From: Rathayibacter sp. Leaf185
GTDB lineage: Bacteria; Actinomycetota; Actinomycetes; Actinomycetales; Microbacteriaceae
Reading direction: 5' to 3'
DNA length: 64,000 bases
NCBI RefSeq assembly: GCF_001423885.1
Contig: NZ_LMPP01000009.1
Coordinates: 235,703-299,702, forward strand
A program made the position numbers and the translations under genes. The notes below the pieces were generated by a model. That model was not told the origin of the DNA. It saw only the letters and a program-made list of their open reading frames with translations, and did no database searches. Below are positions 8,256 through 18,122 of the stretch, piece by piece; positions within the stretch are counted from its first letter, which is position 1, and every line of letters starts with the position of its first letter.

Positions 8256-8831
8256 ATGACGGAGCGGCGCGAGAGCAGGAGCGACATCCTCTCAGCGGTC
8301 GTGACAGTGCTCTCGACCCGTGGCGCCGAGCACCTCAGCATCCGCACGGTCGCGGCCGAGGCGGGCGTCTCGGTCGGCGCGGTGCAGCACCACTTCCCCA
8401 CCAAGCAGGCGCTGCTGACAGGCGCGATGGCGCGCGTGGAAGAGCGGTTCCGCCTCCGGATGCGGGCCCGACTCGAGCACGAGCCGTCGGCAGAGGTGCG
8501 GCTCCGTGCGTTCTGCGACGAGATCGCCTGCGTCGCGGACGCCGATCTCGCCGACGCGGTGGTCTGGACCGCGTTCGCCGCACGCGCGGGCACCGATCCC
8601 GAGATCCGCGCGATCCACAGTGCCGGGTGGACGCACACGGAGGGGGTCGTCCTCGCGCTGATGCACGCCGCTCACCCGGCCGCGGCGTTCGGCCCCGACG
8701 ACGCGGCGCTCCTCCTCGCCGTTCTCGACGGCATCGCCGTCGCCCGGGCCGCAGAGGAACCCGCCCGGATGACGTCGGCCCGTGCCCGAGTCCTCATCAG
8801 CTCCGCCCTCCAGCTCCTGACGGGCCGCTGA
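8256..8831 (+). CDS. TetR/AcrR family transcriptional regulator
   Basis: This 191-residue protein has an N-terminal DNA-binding domain: ILSAVVTVLSTRGAEHLSIR, then the helix-turn-helix VAAEAGVSVGAVQHHFPTK and KQALLTGAM. A helical ligand-binding domain follows, in the style of BetI-type TetR_C domains. ATG 8256 is preceded by AGGGGAG at 8244-8250. It is divergent from the DUF418 gene. The shared intergenic region plus the palindrome at 8188-8203 point to local and perhaps autogenous repression. Confidence 0.87.
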   Translation: MTERRESRSDILSAVVTVLSTRGAEHLSIRTVAAEAGVSVGAVQHHFPTKQALLTGAMARVEERFRLRMRARLEHEPSAEVRLRAFCDEIACVADADLADAVVWTAFAARAGTDPEIRAIHSAGWTHTEGVVLALMHAAHPAAAFGPDDAALLLAVLDGIAVARAAEEPARMTSARARVLISSALQLLTGR

Positions 8832-8861
8832 CGCCGCCGTCGCGTGGGCGCCGGCAGCGGT

Positions 8862-9134
8862 TCAGCCCAGCGCCTTCTCGATCTTCGCTGTGATCTCGGT
8901 CTGGTCGAGGTAGTTGTCGATGACGACGACCTCGGCGAACGTCTTGCCGATGCGGTCGACGAGCTCGCTCGAGGTCAGGATGACCTGGGCGTCGGCGGCC
9001 AGGGCGTCGACGGAGGCGAGGTCGGAGGCGATGACCTCCGCCTCGAGGTCGAGGGCGTCGAGGGCGCGTTCGGCGCCGAGCTTCAGGATGGCCGAGGTGC
9101 CGATCCCTGCTCCGCAGAGCGTGACGATCTTCAT
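8862..9134 (-). CDS. PTS sugar transporter subunit IIB (ascorbate/galactitol-like)
   Basis: This 90-residue single-domain protein begins MKIVTLCGAGIGTSAILK. The cysteine C7 in CGAGIGTS is the phosphocysteine position of the small IIB fold (UlaB/GatB/lactose type). It would take phosphate from IIA and pass it to a sugar bound to IIC. It overlaps the IIA gene by four bases (9131-9134). No IIC permease gene occurs in the neighbourhood, so either the permease is elsewhere or the pair has a regulatory role. Confidence 0.82.
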   Translation of the reverse strand: MKIVTLCGAGIGTSAILKLGAERALDALDLEAEVIASDLASVDALAADAQVILTSSELVDRIGKTFAEVVVIDNYLDQTEITAKIEKALG

Positions 9135-9598
9135 GAGGTTCCTCCGATGTCCGGGGCGTCGCCCGACAGGACGGCGTTGATGCTGCGGGGTGTCCTGGCC
9201 GCGGCCAGGGCGCCGATCGCATCGGGGCGGCTGAGCACGTCCGCGAGCCCCGAGACGAAGCCCACGTGTCCGTGCGCCTGGGTGGCGGCGATGCCGATCA
9301 CGACCGACACGGGGTCGTTGGTCGTGTGGCCGAAGGCGACCGGCTCGGCGAGCGTCACGACCGAGAGCCCGTCGGCGAGGACGTCGTTGCCCGGTCGGGC
9401 GTGCGCGAGGGCGAGACCGGGCGCGATGACGATGTACGGGCCCAGTACGTCGATCTGCTCGACCATCCGGCGGGAGTACGCGGGATCGACGGCTCCGCTG
9501 CGCTCGAGGGCGCGCCCCGCCTCGAGCACGGCCTCGCGCCAGCTGGCAGCCGGGTGCCGAAGCGCGATCGCCTCATCGGACAGGGGGTCGAGAGGCAT
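9131..9598 (-). CDS. PTS sugar transporter subunit IIA (fructose/mannitol/ascorbate superfamily)
   Basis: The 155-residue protein has the IIA motif GPYIVIAPGLALAHARPG. H66 in AHARP is the expected phosphohistidine. The ATG at 9598 lies 2 nt beyond the add stop at 9601 on the same strand, so it is co-transcribed with add. Its association with nucleoside salvage genes and the missing IIC are unusual. Confidence 0.83.
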   Translation of the reverse strand: MPLDPLSDEAIALRHPAASWREAVLEAGRALERSGAVDPAYSRRMVEQIDVLGPYIVIAPGLALAHARPGNDVLADGLSVVTLAEPVAFGHTTNDPVSVVIGIAATQAHGHVGFVSGLADVLSRPDAIGALAAARTPRSINAVLSGDAPDIGGTS

Positions 9599-9600
9599 GG

Positions 9601-10722
9601 TCAGGCCGCCTCGAAGCCGGCGGTGATCGTCTCGACCAGGTCGCGGCGCTCGTCGAGCGGCAGGAAGGCGGCGTGGGCGGCGTTGAGCTGGAAGACCTCG
9701 AGGTCGTCGAGGTCGTAGCCGAACGCGTCCGAGAGCAGCGCGAGCTCGCGGCTGAGGCTGGTGCCGCTCATCAGGCGGTTGTCGGTGTTCACCGTCACGC
9801 GGAAGCCGAGCTGGTACAGCAGATCGAACGGGTGGTCCTCGAGCTCCGTGCCCCACGCGGCGACCGCTCCGGTCTGCAGGTTCGAGGAGGGGCTCAGCTC
9901 GAGCGCGATCTCGCGGTCCTTGACCCACTCGGCGAGCTCGCCGAGGGTGACGTAGCTCGCGTCGTCGTCCTGGCGCTCGATGCGGATGTCCTCCGCGAGG
10001 CGCACGCCGTGCCCGAGCCGCAGCGCACGGCCGTCGAGCAGGGCCGAGCGGATGCTGTAGAGACCGTCGGCCTCGCCCGCGTGGACCGTGGCCGGGAAGT
10101 GCGCGGCGGCGAGCATCTCGAACGCGGGGCGGTGCAACGAGGCCGGGAAGCCCGCCTCCGCTCCGGCGATGTCGAACCCGACCGCACCGCGCTCGCGGTG
10201 GCGCAGCGCCAGCTCCGCGACCTCGAGCGAGCGGTCGGTGTGGCGCATGGCGGTGATCAGCTGGCCGACGCGGAGTCGCGACCCGTGGGCCGCCGCCTCC
10301 TGGACGCCCTGCTCGATGCCCTCCTGCACGGCCTCGACGGCCTGGTCGAGCGTGAGGCCCTCGCGCTGATGCTGCTCGGGAGCCCAGCGCACCTCGCCGT
10401 GGACGACACCGTCGGCAGCGAGGTCGAGGACGAACTCGCGGGCGACCCGCTCGAGCGATGCGGTCGTCTGCATGACCGAGATGGTGGTCTCGAAGGTCGC
10501 CAGGTAATCGGTCAGCGAGCCGGAGTCGGCGGTCGTGGTGAACCAGTCCCGCAGTGCCTCGGGGTCGGGAGCAGGAAGGGGCAGTCCGGCCGAGCCGGCG
10601 AGCTCCACGATCGTCTCGGGACGCAGGCCTCCGTCGAGGTGGTCGTGCAGCGAGACCTTCGGCAGGTCGTCGATCAGGATGCCCTCGCCCGGGAGGAGGT
10701 ACTCCTCGGTGGTGTCGGTCAC
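9601..10722 (-). CDS. add: Adenosine deaminase
   Basis: The 373-residue protein carries the metal-binding motif HDHLDGG (H26 and H28), THE catalytic segment TVHAGEADG, the HGVRL loop and SPSSNLQTG plus VNTDN near the C-terminus. All are typical of zinc-dependent adenosine/deoxyadenosine deaminase. It converts adenosine to inosine, which PunA can then split. A GAGGAGC ribosome-binding site precedes GTG 10722. A possible own promoter (-10 TAGGGT at 10758-10763) lies in the 166-bp gap behind deoA. Confidence 0.93.
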   Translation of the reverse strand: MTDTTEEYLLPGEGILIDDLPKVSLHDHLDGGLRPETIVELAGSAGLPLPAPDPEALRDWFTTTADSGSLTDYLATFETTISVMQTTASLERVAREFVLDLAADGVVHGEVRWAPEQHQREGLTLDQAVEAVQEGIEQGVQEAAAHGSRLRVGQLITAMRHTDRSLEVAELALRHRERGAVGFDIAGAEAGFPASLHRPAFEMLAAAHFPATVHAGEADGLYSIRSALLDGRALRLGHGVRLAEDIRIERQDDDASYVTLGELAEWVKDREIALELSPSSNLQTGAVAAWGTELEDHPFDLLYQLGFRVTVNTDNRLMSGTSLSRELALLSDAFGYDLDDLEVFQLNAAHAAFLPLDERRDLVETITAGFEAA

Positions 10723-10757
10723 GGTGCTCCTCAGGGTCGGACGACGGTTCGCGGACC

Positions 10758-10763
10758 ACCCTA
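10758..10763 (-). promoter_or_regulatory. Possible -10 box for add and the PTS genes
   Basis: On the minus strand TAGGGT occurs 35 nt before the add start. It would allow add-IIA-IIB to be expressed separately from the upstream transporter genes. I see no clear -35. Confidence 0.35.
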
Positions 10764-10888
10764 GGGCTTCGGCCGTCCGGCCTCACCGGGTGGTCGCGAT
10801 CGGGGTGATCTCCGGCTCGCGGTACCGGTGCGGCTCGCGTCGACGGATTCCGCGAGCCGACCTCGAGTCGACGAGTGGTGGTGTCGGG

Positions 10889-12199
10889 TCAGGCGATGCG
10901 CTCGGCGACGAGCGGACCGCCGTCGAGAACGGGCTCGCCCTCGTCGCCGATCCGGTAAGCGCCCTCGAGGGCGCCCAGCGCGCGCTCGAAGCGCGCCGGC
11001 TCGTCGGCCGACAGCGTGAAGAGCGGGTCGCCCGCTCGCACGCGTTCTCCGGGCTTGATGTGCAGGTCGATGCCCGCAGCGTGCTGCACGGCGTCCTGCT
11101 GCCGCGCCCGGCCCGCGCCGAGGCGCCAGGCCGCGATGCCGAAGGGCAGGGCCTTCTGCTCGACGAGGACGCCGTCGCGCTCGGCGACGACCACGTGGGT
11201 CTCCCGGGCGACGGGCAGCGCCGCGTCGGGGTCGCCGCCCTGGGCGCGGATCACCGCGCGCCAGGTGTCCATCGCCGCTCCTCCGTCGAGAGCGCCCTCG
11301 ACGTCGGCGTCGGGCAGTCCGGCGAGGGCCAGCATCTCGCGGGCGAGGGCCAGCGTGAGCTCGCGGATGTCGGCGGGACCGCCGCCCGCGAGCACCTCGA
11401 CGGACTCGCGCACCTCGTTGGCGTTGCCGATGGCGAGGCCGAGCGGGACGTTCATGTTGGTCAGGAGCGCGGTCGTCCTCACTCCGGCGTCGTTGCCGAG
11501 GTCGACCATCGCTCGGGCGAGCTCACGCGAGCGCTCGATGTCGGTCATGAAGGCGCCGGAGCCGAACTTGACGTCGAGGACCAGGGCATCGGTCCCCTCC
11601 GCGATCTTCTTCGACATGATCGACGAGGCGATCAGCGGGATCGCCTCGACGGTCCCGGTGATGTCGCGGAGCGCGTAGAGCTTCTTGTCGGCGGGGGCGA
11701 GACCGGACCCTGCGGCGCAGATGACGCCTCCGACCGTGCGGAGCTGCTCGAACATCTCGTCGTTGCTCAGCTCCGCGCGCCAGCCCGGGATCGCCTCGAG
11801 CTTGTCGAGGGTGCCGCCGGTGTGGCCGAGACCACGGCCCGAGAGCTGCGGGACCGCGACGCCGAAGGAGGCGACGAGCGGCATCAGCGGGAGCGTGATC
11901 TTGTCGCCGACCCCGCCCGTGGAGTGCTTGTCGACGGTGCGCTTGCCGAGGCCGTCGAAGTGCATCCGCTCGCCGCTGGCGATCATCGCCAGCGTAAGGT
12001 CGCGGATCTCGTCGCGGTCCATGCCGTTCAGCAGCACGGCCATCGCGAAGGCGGCCATCTGCTCGTCGGCGACGTAGCCGCGGGTGTAGGCGTCGATCAG
12101 CCAGTCGATCTCGGCGGTCGAGAGGGAGCCGCGGTCGCGCTTGGTGCGGATGATGTCGACGGCGTCGAAGCTCTCGACGGGGGCGGTCGTGCCGGTCAT
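10889..12199 (-). CDS. deoA: Thymidine phosphorylase
   Basis: This 436-residue member of nucleoside phosphorylase family II has FDAVDIIRTKRDRGSLS at the N-terminus, the phosphate-binding KHSTGGVGDK loop, SGRGLGHTGGTLDKLEAI and the lid region SIMSKKIAEGTDALVLDVK. It cleaves thymidine/deoxyuridine to base and deoxyribose 1-phosphate. It lies 40 bp downstream of cdd on the same strand, so cytidine deaminase products (uridine, deoxyuridine) feed into it. Confidence 0.94.
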   Translation of the reverse strand: MTGTTAPVESFDAVDIIRTKRDRGSLSTAEIDWLIDAYTRGYVADEQMAAFAMAVLLNGMDRDEIRDLTLAMIASGERMHFDGLGKRTVDKHSTGGVGDKITLPLMPLVASFGVAVPQLSGRGLGHTGGTLDKLEAIPGWRAELSNDEMFEQLRTVGGVICAAGSGLAPADKKLYALRDITGTVEAIPLIASSIMSKKIAEGTDALVLDVKFGSGAFMTDIERSRELARAMVDLGNDAGVRTTALLTNMNVPLGLAIGNANEVRESVEVLAGGGPADIRELTLALAREMLALAGLPDADVEGALDGGAAMDTWRAVIRAQGGDPDAALPVARETHVVVAERDGVLVEQKALPFGIAAWRLGAGRARQQDAVQHAAGIDLHIKPGERVRAGDPLFTLSADEPARFERALGALEGAYRIGDEGEPVLDGGPLVAERIA

Positions 12200-12239
12200 G
12201 CGTGTCCTCTGATTCGGGTCGTCGTCGGCGGTGGAGTGG

Positions 12240-12644
12240 TCACTCCCCCGCGTAGGCCTGCAGGGTGCGCGGACCGAACGCGTCGGGGATGACCTCGTCG
12301 ATCGTGCGGAGCCCGGAGACGGTCTCGAGCACCATCCCCTCGGCGGAGTGCTCGAACAGGAGCTGCCTGCATCGTCCGCACGGCATCAGCGTGGCGCCGT
12401 TGCCGTCGACGCAGGTGAAGGCGACGAGCTTGCCTCCGCCCGTCATGTGGAGGGAGGAGACCAGCGCGCACTCGGCGCAGAGACCGATCCCGTAGGACGC
12501 GTTCTCGACGTTGCAGCCCGAGATCACGCGCCCGTCGTCGACGAGCGCTGCGGCGCCCACCGGGAAGTTCGAGTACGGCGCGTAGGCGCGGCCCATGGCC
12601 TCGAGGGCCGCGGCACGCAGCGCCTCCCAGTCGATGTCGGTCAC
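12240..12644 (-). CDS. cdd: Cytidine deaminase
   Basis: The 134-residue tetrameric-type enzyme has SGCNVENASYG, the zinc/catalytic motif CAE (C56, E58) and PCGRC (C89, C92). It deaminates cytidine and deoxycytidine to uridine forms. The start is GTG 12644, 11 nt beyond the permease stop at 12656, with a purine-rich GAGAGGAG ribosome-binding site spanning that stop. This tight spacing places it in the transporter operon. Confidence 0.93.
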   Translation of the reverse strand: MTDIDWEALRAAALEAMGRAYAPYSNFPVGAAALVDDGRVISGCNVENASYGIGLCAECALVSSLHMTGGGKLVAFTCVDGNGATLMPCGRCRQLLFEHSAEGMVLETVSGLRTIDEVIPDAFGPRTLQAYAGE

Positions 12645-12655
12645 GACGACTCCTC

Positions 12656-13924
12656 TCAGGACTTCAGGTACGGCTTGCCGGCGGCGGCCGGCCCTCTGGA
12701 CTGCCCGACGAGACCCGCGACCGCGAAGATCGTGACCACGTACGGCAGCATCAGCATGAACTCGCTCGGCACCGGCGATCCGATCACGCCGAGGACGTTC
12801 TGCAGGTTCGTCGCGAAGCCGAACAGCAGCGAGGCCAGGGTGGCGCGGATCGGGTCCCAGCGGCCGAAGATCACCGCGGCGAGGGCGATGAAGCCGGCAC
12901 CGGCCGTCATCTCCTTGCCGAAGGCGCCGACGGCGTCGAGCGTGTAGTAGGCGCCGCCGATACCGGCGATGGCGCCGGCGAGCGAGACGTTCCAGAACCG
13001 GGTCCGCGCGACGTCGATGCCGACGGTGTCGGCCGCCTGGGGGTGCTCGCCGACCGCGCGGAGGCGGAGGCCCCACTTGGTCTTGAACAGGCCCCACCAC
13101 ACCGCGAAGATCGCGAAGTACATCAGGTAGACGATGACCGTCTGGTTGAACAGCACCGCGCCGACGATCGGGACCTGGCTCAGCACCGGGATCGGCAGCC
13201 GGTCGAACTTGACGGGCGAGTTGAAGGTGGTCGCGTCGGCGGTCAGCACCTGCGAGTAGAGGAAGCTCGTGAGACCCGTGACCAGGACGTTCAGCACGAC
13301 GCCGACGATGACCTGGTCGACGACGTACTTGATCGCGAACGCCGCCAGGACGAACGAGACCAGCACACTCGCCAGCATCGCGGCGAGGAGCCCCAGGACC
13401 GGCTGCCGGGTGAGCGAGCCCACCATCGCCGCGGTGAACGCACCGGCGAGCAGCTGGCCCTCGATCGCGACGTTCACGACACCGACCCGCTCCGAGATCA
13501 CGCCGCCGAGCGAGCCGAAGATCAGCGGGGTGGCGAGGCCGACGGTTCCGAGCAGGAGGCCGGAGACGGGCAGGGCCGCTCCCGCCGACGCCCAGACGAG
13601 GAAGCCGATCAGGAAGACCAGTGCGAAGACGGCCGACAGCCAGAGCGGGATGCGCCGAGAGGCCCTCGTCATCGCGAATGCCAGAGCGGTGAGCGCCACC
13701 GTGACGATCGCCACGACGACTCCGGTCGCCCTGGTCGGGAACGGGATGTCGGGGAGAGCGAAGAAGTCGTTGCCAGCGGCGAGCCGGAACGAGCTCGTCC
13801 CGTCGCGCCCGAGGAGCACGAAGAGGACGACGGCGAGCAGCGCGAAGACTCCGAACGCGATCGGGGCCTTCCAGCTGCGGATCGCGACGCGGGAGGGCGC
13901 GGCGGAGGTGGCGACGGCGGTCAT
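12656..13924 (-). CDS. Nucleoside ABC transporter permease, second subunit
   Basis: The 422-residue membrane protein has roughly ten hydrophobic segments and the BPD_transp_2 core shared with RbsC/NupQ-type permeases (GGVISERVGVVNVAIEG, RAVGEHPQAADTVGIDV). It pairs with the permease at 13921-15234, whose stop overlaps its ATG in ATGA (13921-13924). The location beside BMP lipoprotein, ATPase, cdd, deoA and add indicates purine/pyrimidine nucleoside import. Confidence 0.9.
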   Translation of the reverse strand: MTAVATSAAPSRVAIRSWKAPIAFGVFALLAVVLFVLLGRDGTSSFRLAAGNDFFALPDIPFPTRATGVVVAIVTVALTALAFAMTRASRRIPLWLSAVFALVFLIGFLVWASAGAALPVSGLLLGTVGLATPLIFGSLGGVISERVGVVNVAIEGQLLAGAFTAAMVGSLTRQPVLGLLAAMLASVLVSFVLAAFAIKYVVDQVIVGVVLNVLVTGLTSFLYSQVLTADATTFNSPVKFDRLPIPVLSQVPIVGAVLFNQTVIVYLMYFAIFAVWWGLFKTKWGLRLRAVGEHPQAADTVGIDVARTRFWNVSLAGAIAGIGGAYYTLDAVGAFGKEMTAGAGFIALAAVIFGRWDPIRATLASLLFGFATNLQNVLGVIGSPVPSEFMLMLPYVVTIFAVAGLVGQSRGPAAAGKPYLKS

Positions 13925-15234
13925 GCGGACACCTCCGAGGTGCGGCGCTTCGGGCGGCGCTTGGGGGCGACCCCGGGCGTCGGGAGGCGGAAGATCGCGC
14001 GGACCAGGGGCGGTGCCGCGATGAAGAGGACGATGAGGGACTGCACGACCAGGACGACGTCGATCGGGACGCCCTCGGCGGCCTGCATCGAGTAGCCACC
14101 CGCCTTGAAGGCGCCGAAGAGGATGCCCGCGAAGAACACGCCCCAGGGGCGGGACCGGCCGAGGAGCGCGACGGTGATCGCATCGAAGCCGATGCCGGCG
14201 TCGATCCCCGAGGTGAAGCCGGTGGTCACGGTGCCCATGACCTGAGCACTGCCGGCCAGGCCGAGGAGACCGCCCGAGAGGAGCATGGCCCAGACGTAGC
14301 TGCCCTTGACGTCGATACCGGCGACCCGGGCCGCGTGCGGGTTCTCGCCGACGGCGCGGAACTTGAAGCCGATGCTCGAGCGGGTCAGCAGCCACCAGAC
14401 GAAGACGGTCGCCAGGACCGAGAACACGAAGCCGAGGGTGAGCGAGTAGCCGGAGCCGAGGAGGTCCGGGAAGACCGCGGTCTCCTTCATGCCCGGCGAC
14501 TTCGGGTTGTTCGAGCCCGGAGCCTGCAGTGCCCCGGGGGTGCGCAGCAGGTACGACACGAAGTAGAACGCGACGTAGTTGAGCATGATCGTGAGGATCA
14601 CCTCGTGCGCGCCCGTGCGCGCCTTGAGGAGCCCGACGAGACCGCCCCAGAGCGCCCCGCCGAGGATGCCCGCGGCGAGCGTGATGACGAGGTGGACTCC
14701 CCACGGCAGATCGAACGAGAAGCCGACCCACCCGGCGCACGCCGCGGCGATCAGCATCTGACCGCGGCCGCCGATGTTGAACAGTCCGACGCGGAACGCG
14801 AGGGCGACGCCGAGGCCGCCCGCGATCAGCGGGGTCGCGAAGGCGAGCGTGTCGGTCAGGGGCTTGATCCCGTTCGCGAAGCCGTCGCGCCGGAAGTTGT
14901 AGACCGAGCCCTGGAAGAGCGACGAGTACGCGCCGGCGACGGACTGCCAGATCGCCTGCAGCGTGTCGAGCGGACGGGCGAAGAAGTAGCCGGAGGCGGC
15001 CTGCACGTCCTTGTCGGTGGCGGCGATGAGCACGCCGCCCGCGATCAGCGACAGCAGGACCGCGAGCACCGACATCAGCGCGGTACCGGAGAGGATCTCG
15101 CGGAGGACGCGCGAGGCGCCGCTCTCGATCGGGCCGGGACGCGCCTCCTGCCCGGGCTTCTGACCCGGCTCGAGACCGGACGCCTTCTCGGACTCGGCGT
15201 CGGGATCGACCGACGGCAGTTGCGCGTCGCTCAC
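13921..15234 (-). CDS. Nucleoside ABC transporter permease, first subunit
   Basis: The 437-residue permease has a polar N-terminus of about 35 residues and then repeated membrane spans. It contains the BPD_transp_2 motifs [17 protein letters not shown] and [17 protein letters not shown]. It overlaps both the ATPase gene upstream (15231-15234) and the second permease downstream (13921-13924) by four bases, the usual layout for stoichiometric co-translation. It forms the channel with its partner. Confidence 0.9.
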   Translation of the reverse strand: MSDAQLPSVDPDAESEKASGLEPGQKPGQEARPGPIESGASRVLREILSGTALMSVLAVLLSLIAGGVLIAATDKDVQAASGYFFARPLDTLQAIWQSVAGAYSSLFQGSVYNFRRDGFANGIKPLTDTLAFATPLIAGGLGVALAFRVGLFNIGGRGQMLIAAACAGWVGFSFDLPWGVHLVITLAAGILGGALWGGLVGLLKARTGAHEVILTIMLNYVAFYFVSYLLRTPGALQAPGSNNPKSPGMKETAVFPDLLGSGYSLTLGFVFSVLATVFVWWLLTRSSIGFKFRAVGENPHAARVAGIDVKGSYVWAMLLSGGLLGLAGSAQVMGTVTTGFTSGIDAGIGFDAITVALLGRSRPWGVFFAGILFGAFKAGGYSMQAAEGVPIDVVLVVQSLIVLFIAAPPLVRAIFRLPTPGVAPKRRPKRRTSEVSA

Positions 15235-16751
15235 GCCGCCGCTCCCTTCTCGGCGGGCGACTGCCCGGCCATCATGAGCCCCAGGACTTCGCGGGGCGTG
15301 TCGGCGGGGACGATGCCGATGATGCCGCCCTTGTACATGACCGCGATGCGGTCGGCCAGAGCCGCGACCTCGTCGAGCTCGGTCGACACGACGATCACGG
15401 GGACGCCGGTGTCGCGGGTCTCGACGATGCGCTTGTGCACGAACTCGATCGAGCCGACGTCGATTCCGCGGGTCGGCTGCGCGGCGATGAACAGCCGGAG
15501 CTCCCGGCTCAGCTCGCGAGCGAGCACGACCTTCTGCTGGTTGCCTCCGGAGAGACGGCCCACGTGCGTGCCGATGCCCTGGGCGCGCACGTCGAACTCG
15601 CGCACGCGCTCCTCGGCGAAGCGGTCGAGGTCCTTCAGCTGCAGGCTCAGGCCCTTGACGAACGGACCGCCGTCGCTGCGGTCGAGCATCAGGTTCTCGG
15701 CGATCGTGAACTCGGCGACGAGGCCGTCCTCGGTGCGGTCCTCGGGCACGAAGCCCACACCGGAGTCGAGCACTCGGCGGACGGTCAGACCGTCGAGCCG
15801 CTTGCCGTCGAGGGTCACCGTGCCCTCGACCCGCTCCTGCAATCCCATGATCGCCTCGGCGAGCTCGGTCTGCCCGTTGCCCTGGACTCCGGCGATGGCG
15901 AGGATCTCGCCGCGGCGCACCTCGAACGAGACATCGTCGACGACGGCCTGCCCGTTCGCGTCGCGCACCGTGAGGGCGCTGACGACGAGCGCCTCGTCCC
16001 CGGCCCGGGCCGGCTCCTTCTGCACGGTCAGCTCGACGGCGCGGCCCACCATCAGCGACGCGAGCTCGGCGTTGCTCGCGGTGGGCGAGGCCTCGCCGAC
16101 CACCTTGCCGAGACGGATGACCGTGATGCGGTCGCCCACCTCCCGCACCTCGCGCAGCTTGTGGGTGATGAAGACGATCGCCGTTCCGGAGGCGCGCAGC
16201 TGCCGCATGATCGCGATCAGCTCGTCGGTCTCCTGCGGGGTCAGCACCGCGGTCGGCTCGTCGAACACGAGGACCCGCGCATCCCGGGAGAGCGCCTTGA
16301 TGATCTCGACGCGCTGCTGCACGCCGACGGGGAGGTCCTCGACGATCGCGTCGGGATCGACGTCGAAGCCGAAGCGATCGGAGATCTCGCGGACCCGCGC
16401 ACGTGCGGCGGCGAGGTCGAGGCGGCCGCCCGCCCGCGTCTGCTCGTGGCCGAGCATCACGTTCTCGGCGACCGAGAAGACCGGTACGAGCATGAAGTGC
16501 TGGTGGACCATGCCGATGCCCGCCTTCATGGCGTCACCGGGCCCCGAGAAGGTCTGGACCACGTCGTCCAGCAGGATCTCGCCCTCCTCGGCCTGGTACA
16601 GGCCGTAGAGCACGTTCATGAGCGTCGACTTGCCCGCGCCGTTCTCGCCGAGGAGGCAGTGGATCTCGCCGGGTTCGACGGTGAGATCGATGTGATCGTT
16701 GGCCACGAGAGCACCGAAGCGCTTCGTGATGCCCCGGAGTTCGAGCTTCAT
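15231..16751 (-). CDS. Nucleoside ABC transporter ATP-binding protein (two ATPase domains)
   Basis: This 506-residue, RbsA/NupO-like protein contains two ABC domains. Domain 1 has a full Walker [10 protein letters not shown] (residues 35-43), signature [11 protein letters not shown] and Walker [13 protein letters not shown]. Domain 2 has a variant P-loop [10 protein letters not shown] and signature [14 protein letters not shown], with [15 protein letters not shown]. Degeneration of the second P-loop is normal for this subfamily. It energises uptake by the two downstream permeases. Confidence 0.92.
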   Translation of the reverse strand: MKLELRGITKRFGALVANDHIDLTVEPGEIHCLLGENGAGKSTLMNVLYGLYQAEEGEILLDDVVQTFSGPGDAMKAGIGMVHQHFMLVPVFSVAENVMLGHEQTRAGGRLDLAAARARVREISDRFGFDVDPDAIVEDLPVGVQQRVEIIKALSRDARVLVFDEPTAVLTPQETDELIAIMRQLRASGTAIVFITHKLREVREVGDRITVIRLGKVVGEASPTASNAELASLMVGRAVELTVQKEPARAGDEALVVSALTVRDANGQAVVDDVSFEVRRGEILAIAGVQGNGQTELAEAIMGLQERVEGTVTLDGKRLDGLTVRRVLDSGVGFVPEDRTEDGLVAEFTIAENLMLDRSDGGPFVKGLSLQLKDLDRFAEERVREFDVRAQGIGTHVGRLSGGNQQKVVLARELSRELRLFIAAQPTRGIDVGSIEFVHKRIVETRDTGVPVIVVSTELDEVAALADRIAVMYKGGIIGIVPADTPREVLGLMMAGQSPAEKGAAA

Positions 16752-16850
16752 GGAACCAATCTAACTTCGGCGCGGGCGGCGCGGCCGCCGAGAGGAGCCC
16801 TACGGGGACGGATCGAGGAGAGGGCCCCTGTGGAGGCGTCCGCTGGAACG

Positions 16851-16897
16851 CCAGAGGCCGGCCGACTCCGAGATGCTCTCGGGCCGACCGGCCTCTG
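16851..16897 (-). terminator. Hairpin terminator downstream of the BMP gene
   Basis: CCAGAGGCCGGCC pairs with GGCCGACCGGCCTCTGG, starting 11 nt after the bmp stop. No U-tract follows. It would leave the transporter genes partly uncoupled from the highly expressed binding protein. Confidence 0.6.
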
Positions 16898-16907
16898 GTG
16901 CCGAGCG

Positions 16908-17993
16908 CTAGGAAGCGGCCGGCGCCGAGGGCGACTCGACGGTGATCGAGCCGTCGATGATGCCCTCCTTGATGCTGTCGAGCTCGCCCTGCAGATCGGC
17001 GGAGACCTTCGACTCGAAGTCGTGGAACGGCGCGATGCCGACTCCGTCGTTCTCGAGCGTGCCGACGTACGGGGTCGCGTCGAACGCGTCGGCACCGGCG
17101 GTGCTGGTGACGTCGGACGTGCCGGCCTCGATCCCCTTGAGGATGGAGGTCAGGTACAGGTCGGAGCCGTCCGGGTAGGTCTCGTACAGGTCGGCGTCGA
17201 CACCGACCATCGCGATCTCCTTGCCGGAGTCGCGGATGGCCTCGATGGCCGACTGGAAGATCGGCCCGCCCACGGGGAGGATGACGTCGGCGTTCTGGTC
17301 GATCAGCGACTGCGCGGCCGACTTGGCCTCGACACCGGCGGCGAAGCCTCCGGTGAACGAACCGGTCTGCGCGTCGACATCCCAGCCGACGACCTTGATG
17401 TCGGCGCTCTTCTGCTCGTTGTAGTACTTCACGCCGTCCGCGAAGCCGTCCATGAAGATGGTGACGGTCGGGTACTGCGCTCCACCGAAGGTGCCGACGA
17501 CGCCGGTCTTCGAGTAGGAGGCCGCCGCGTAGCCCGCGAGGAACGCGGACTGCGAGGTGTCGAACGTGATCGGCTTGACGTTCGGCAGATCGATCGACGC
17601 GTCGTCGATGATGGCGAAGTCGATGTCGGTGTTCTCCTCCGCAGCGGCCGACGTGGCCTCGGCGAGAGCGAAGCCGACGGTGATGATCAGGTTGCAGCCC
17701 TGATCGACGAGGCTCGTGATGTTCGGCGCGTAGTCGGTCTCGGACTCCGAGGTGACCGTCTTCGGCGTCACACCGAGCTCCTCGGACGCCTTCGTGAGGC
17801 CGTTGAAGCCGAGCTCGTTGAACGACTTGTCGTCGAACCCGCCCGCGTCGGAGACCATGCAGGGCAGGAAGTCGCCACCGGCAGCGGCGCTCGAACCGCT
17901 GTCCTCGGGGGCGGAAGCGCAACCGGCGAGAAGCGCGGTGACGCCCAGAGCGGCCAGGCCGCCGAACGCGGCCTTACGCGTGGTGATGGTCAA
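16908..17993 (-). CDS. BMP family nucleoside-binding lipoprotein
   Basis: This 361-residue protein has a lipoprotein signal peptide with lipobox LLAGC (C25). The mature BMP/PnrA domain follows: MVSDAGGFDDKSFNELGF, VGFALAEATSAAAEENTD, FGGAQYPTVTIFMDGFADGV and PVGGPIFQS. BMP proteins bind purine and other nucleosides outside the membrane and deliver them to this type of ABC transporter. ATG 17993 has an AGGA-containing site about 10 nt upstream. It is the first gene of the leftward cluster, with a hairpin between it and the ATPase gene. Confidence 0.92.
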   Translation of the reverse strand: MTITTRKAAFGGLAALGVTALLAGCASAPEDSGSSAAAGGDFLPCMVSDAGGFDDKSFNELGFNGLTKASEELGVTPKTVTSESETDYAPNITSLVDQGCNLIITVGFALAEATSAAAEENTDIDFAIIDDASIDLPNVKPITFDTSQSAFLAGYAAASYSKTGVVGTFGGAQYPTVTIFMDGFADGVKYYNEQKSADIKVVGWDVDAQTGSFTGGFAAGVEAKSAAQSLIDQNADVILPVGGPIFQSAIEAIRDSGKEIAMVGVDADLYETYPDGSDLYLTSILKGIEAGTSDVTSTAGADAFDATPYVGTLENDGVGIAPFHDFESKVSADLQGELDSIKEGIIDGSITVESPSAPAAS

Positions 17994-18122
17994 GATTCGT
18001 CCTCCAAGATTCGGCCCGCGCGGCTGGCGCTGCAGGCGTCGATCCCTTCACGTTACCTGCCTGTCGGAATACGCAGTCGTCCCTCAGGCGGAACTCCGGA
18101 AGCGTTACACAGTGTTGATCTT

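Noticed and set aside
14335..16608. 757-codon open frame on the + strand
   Set aside because: Antisense to the permease and ATPase genes, with no recognisable domain.
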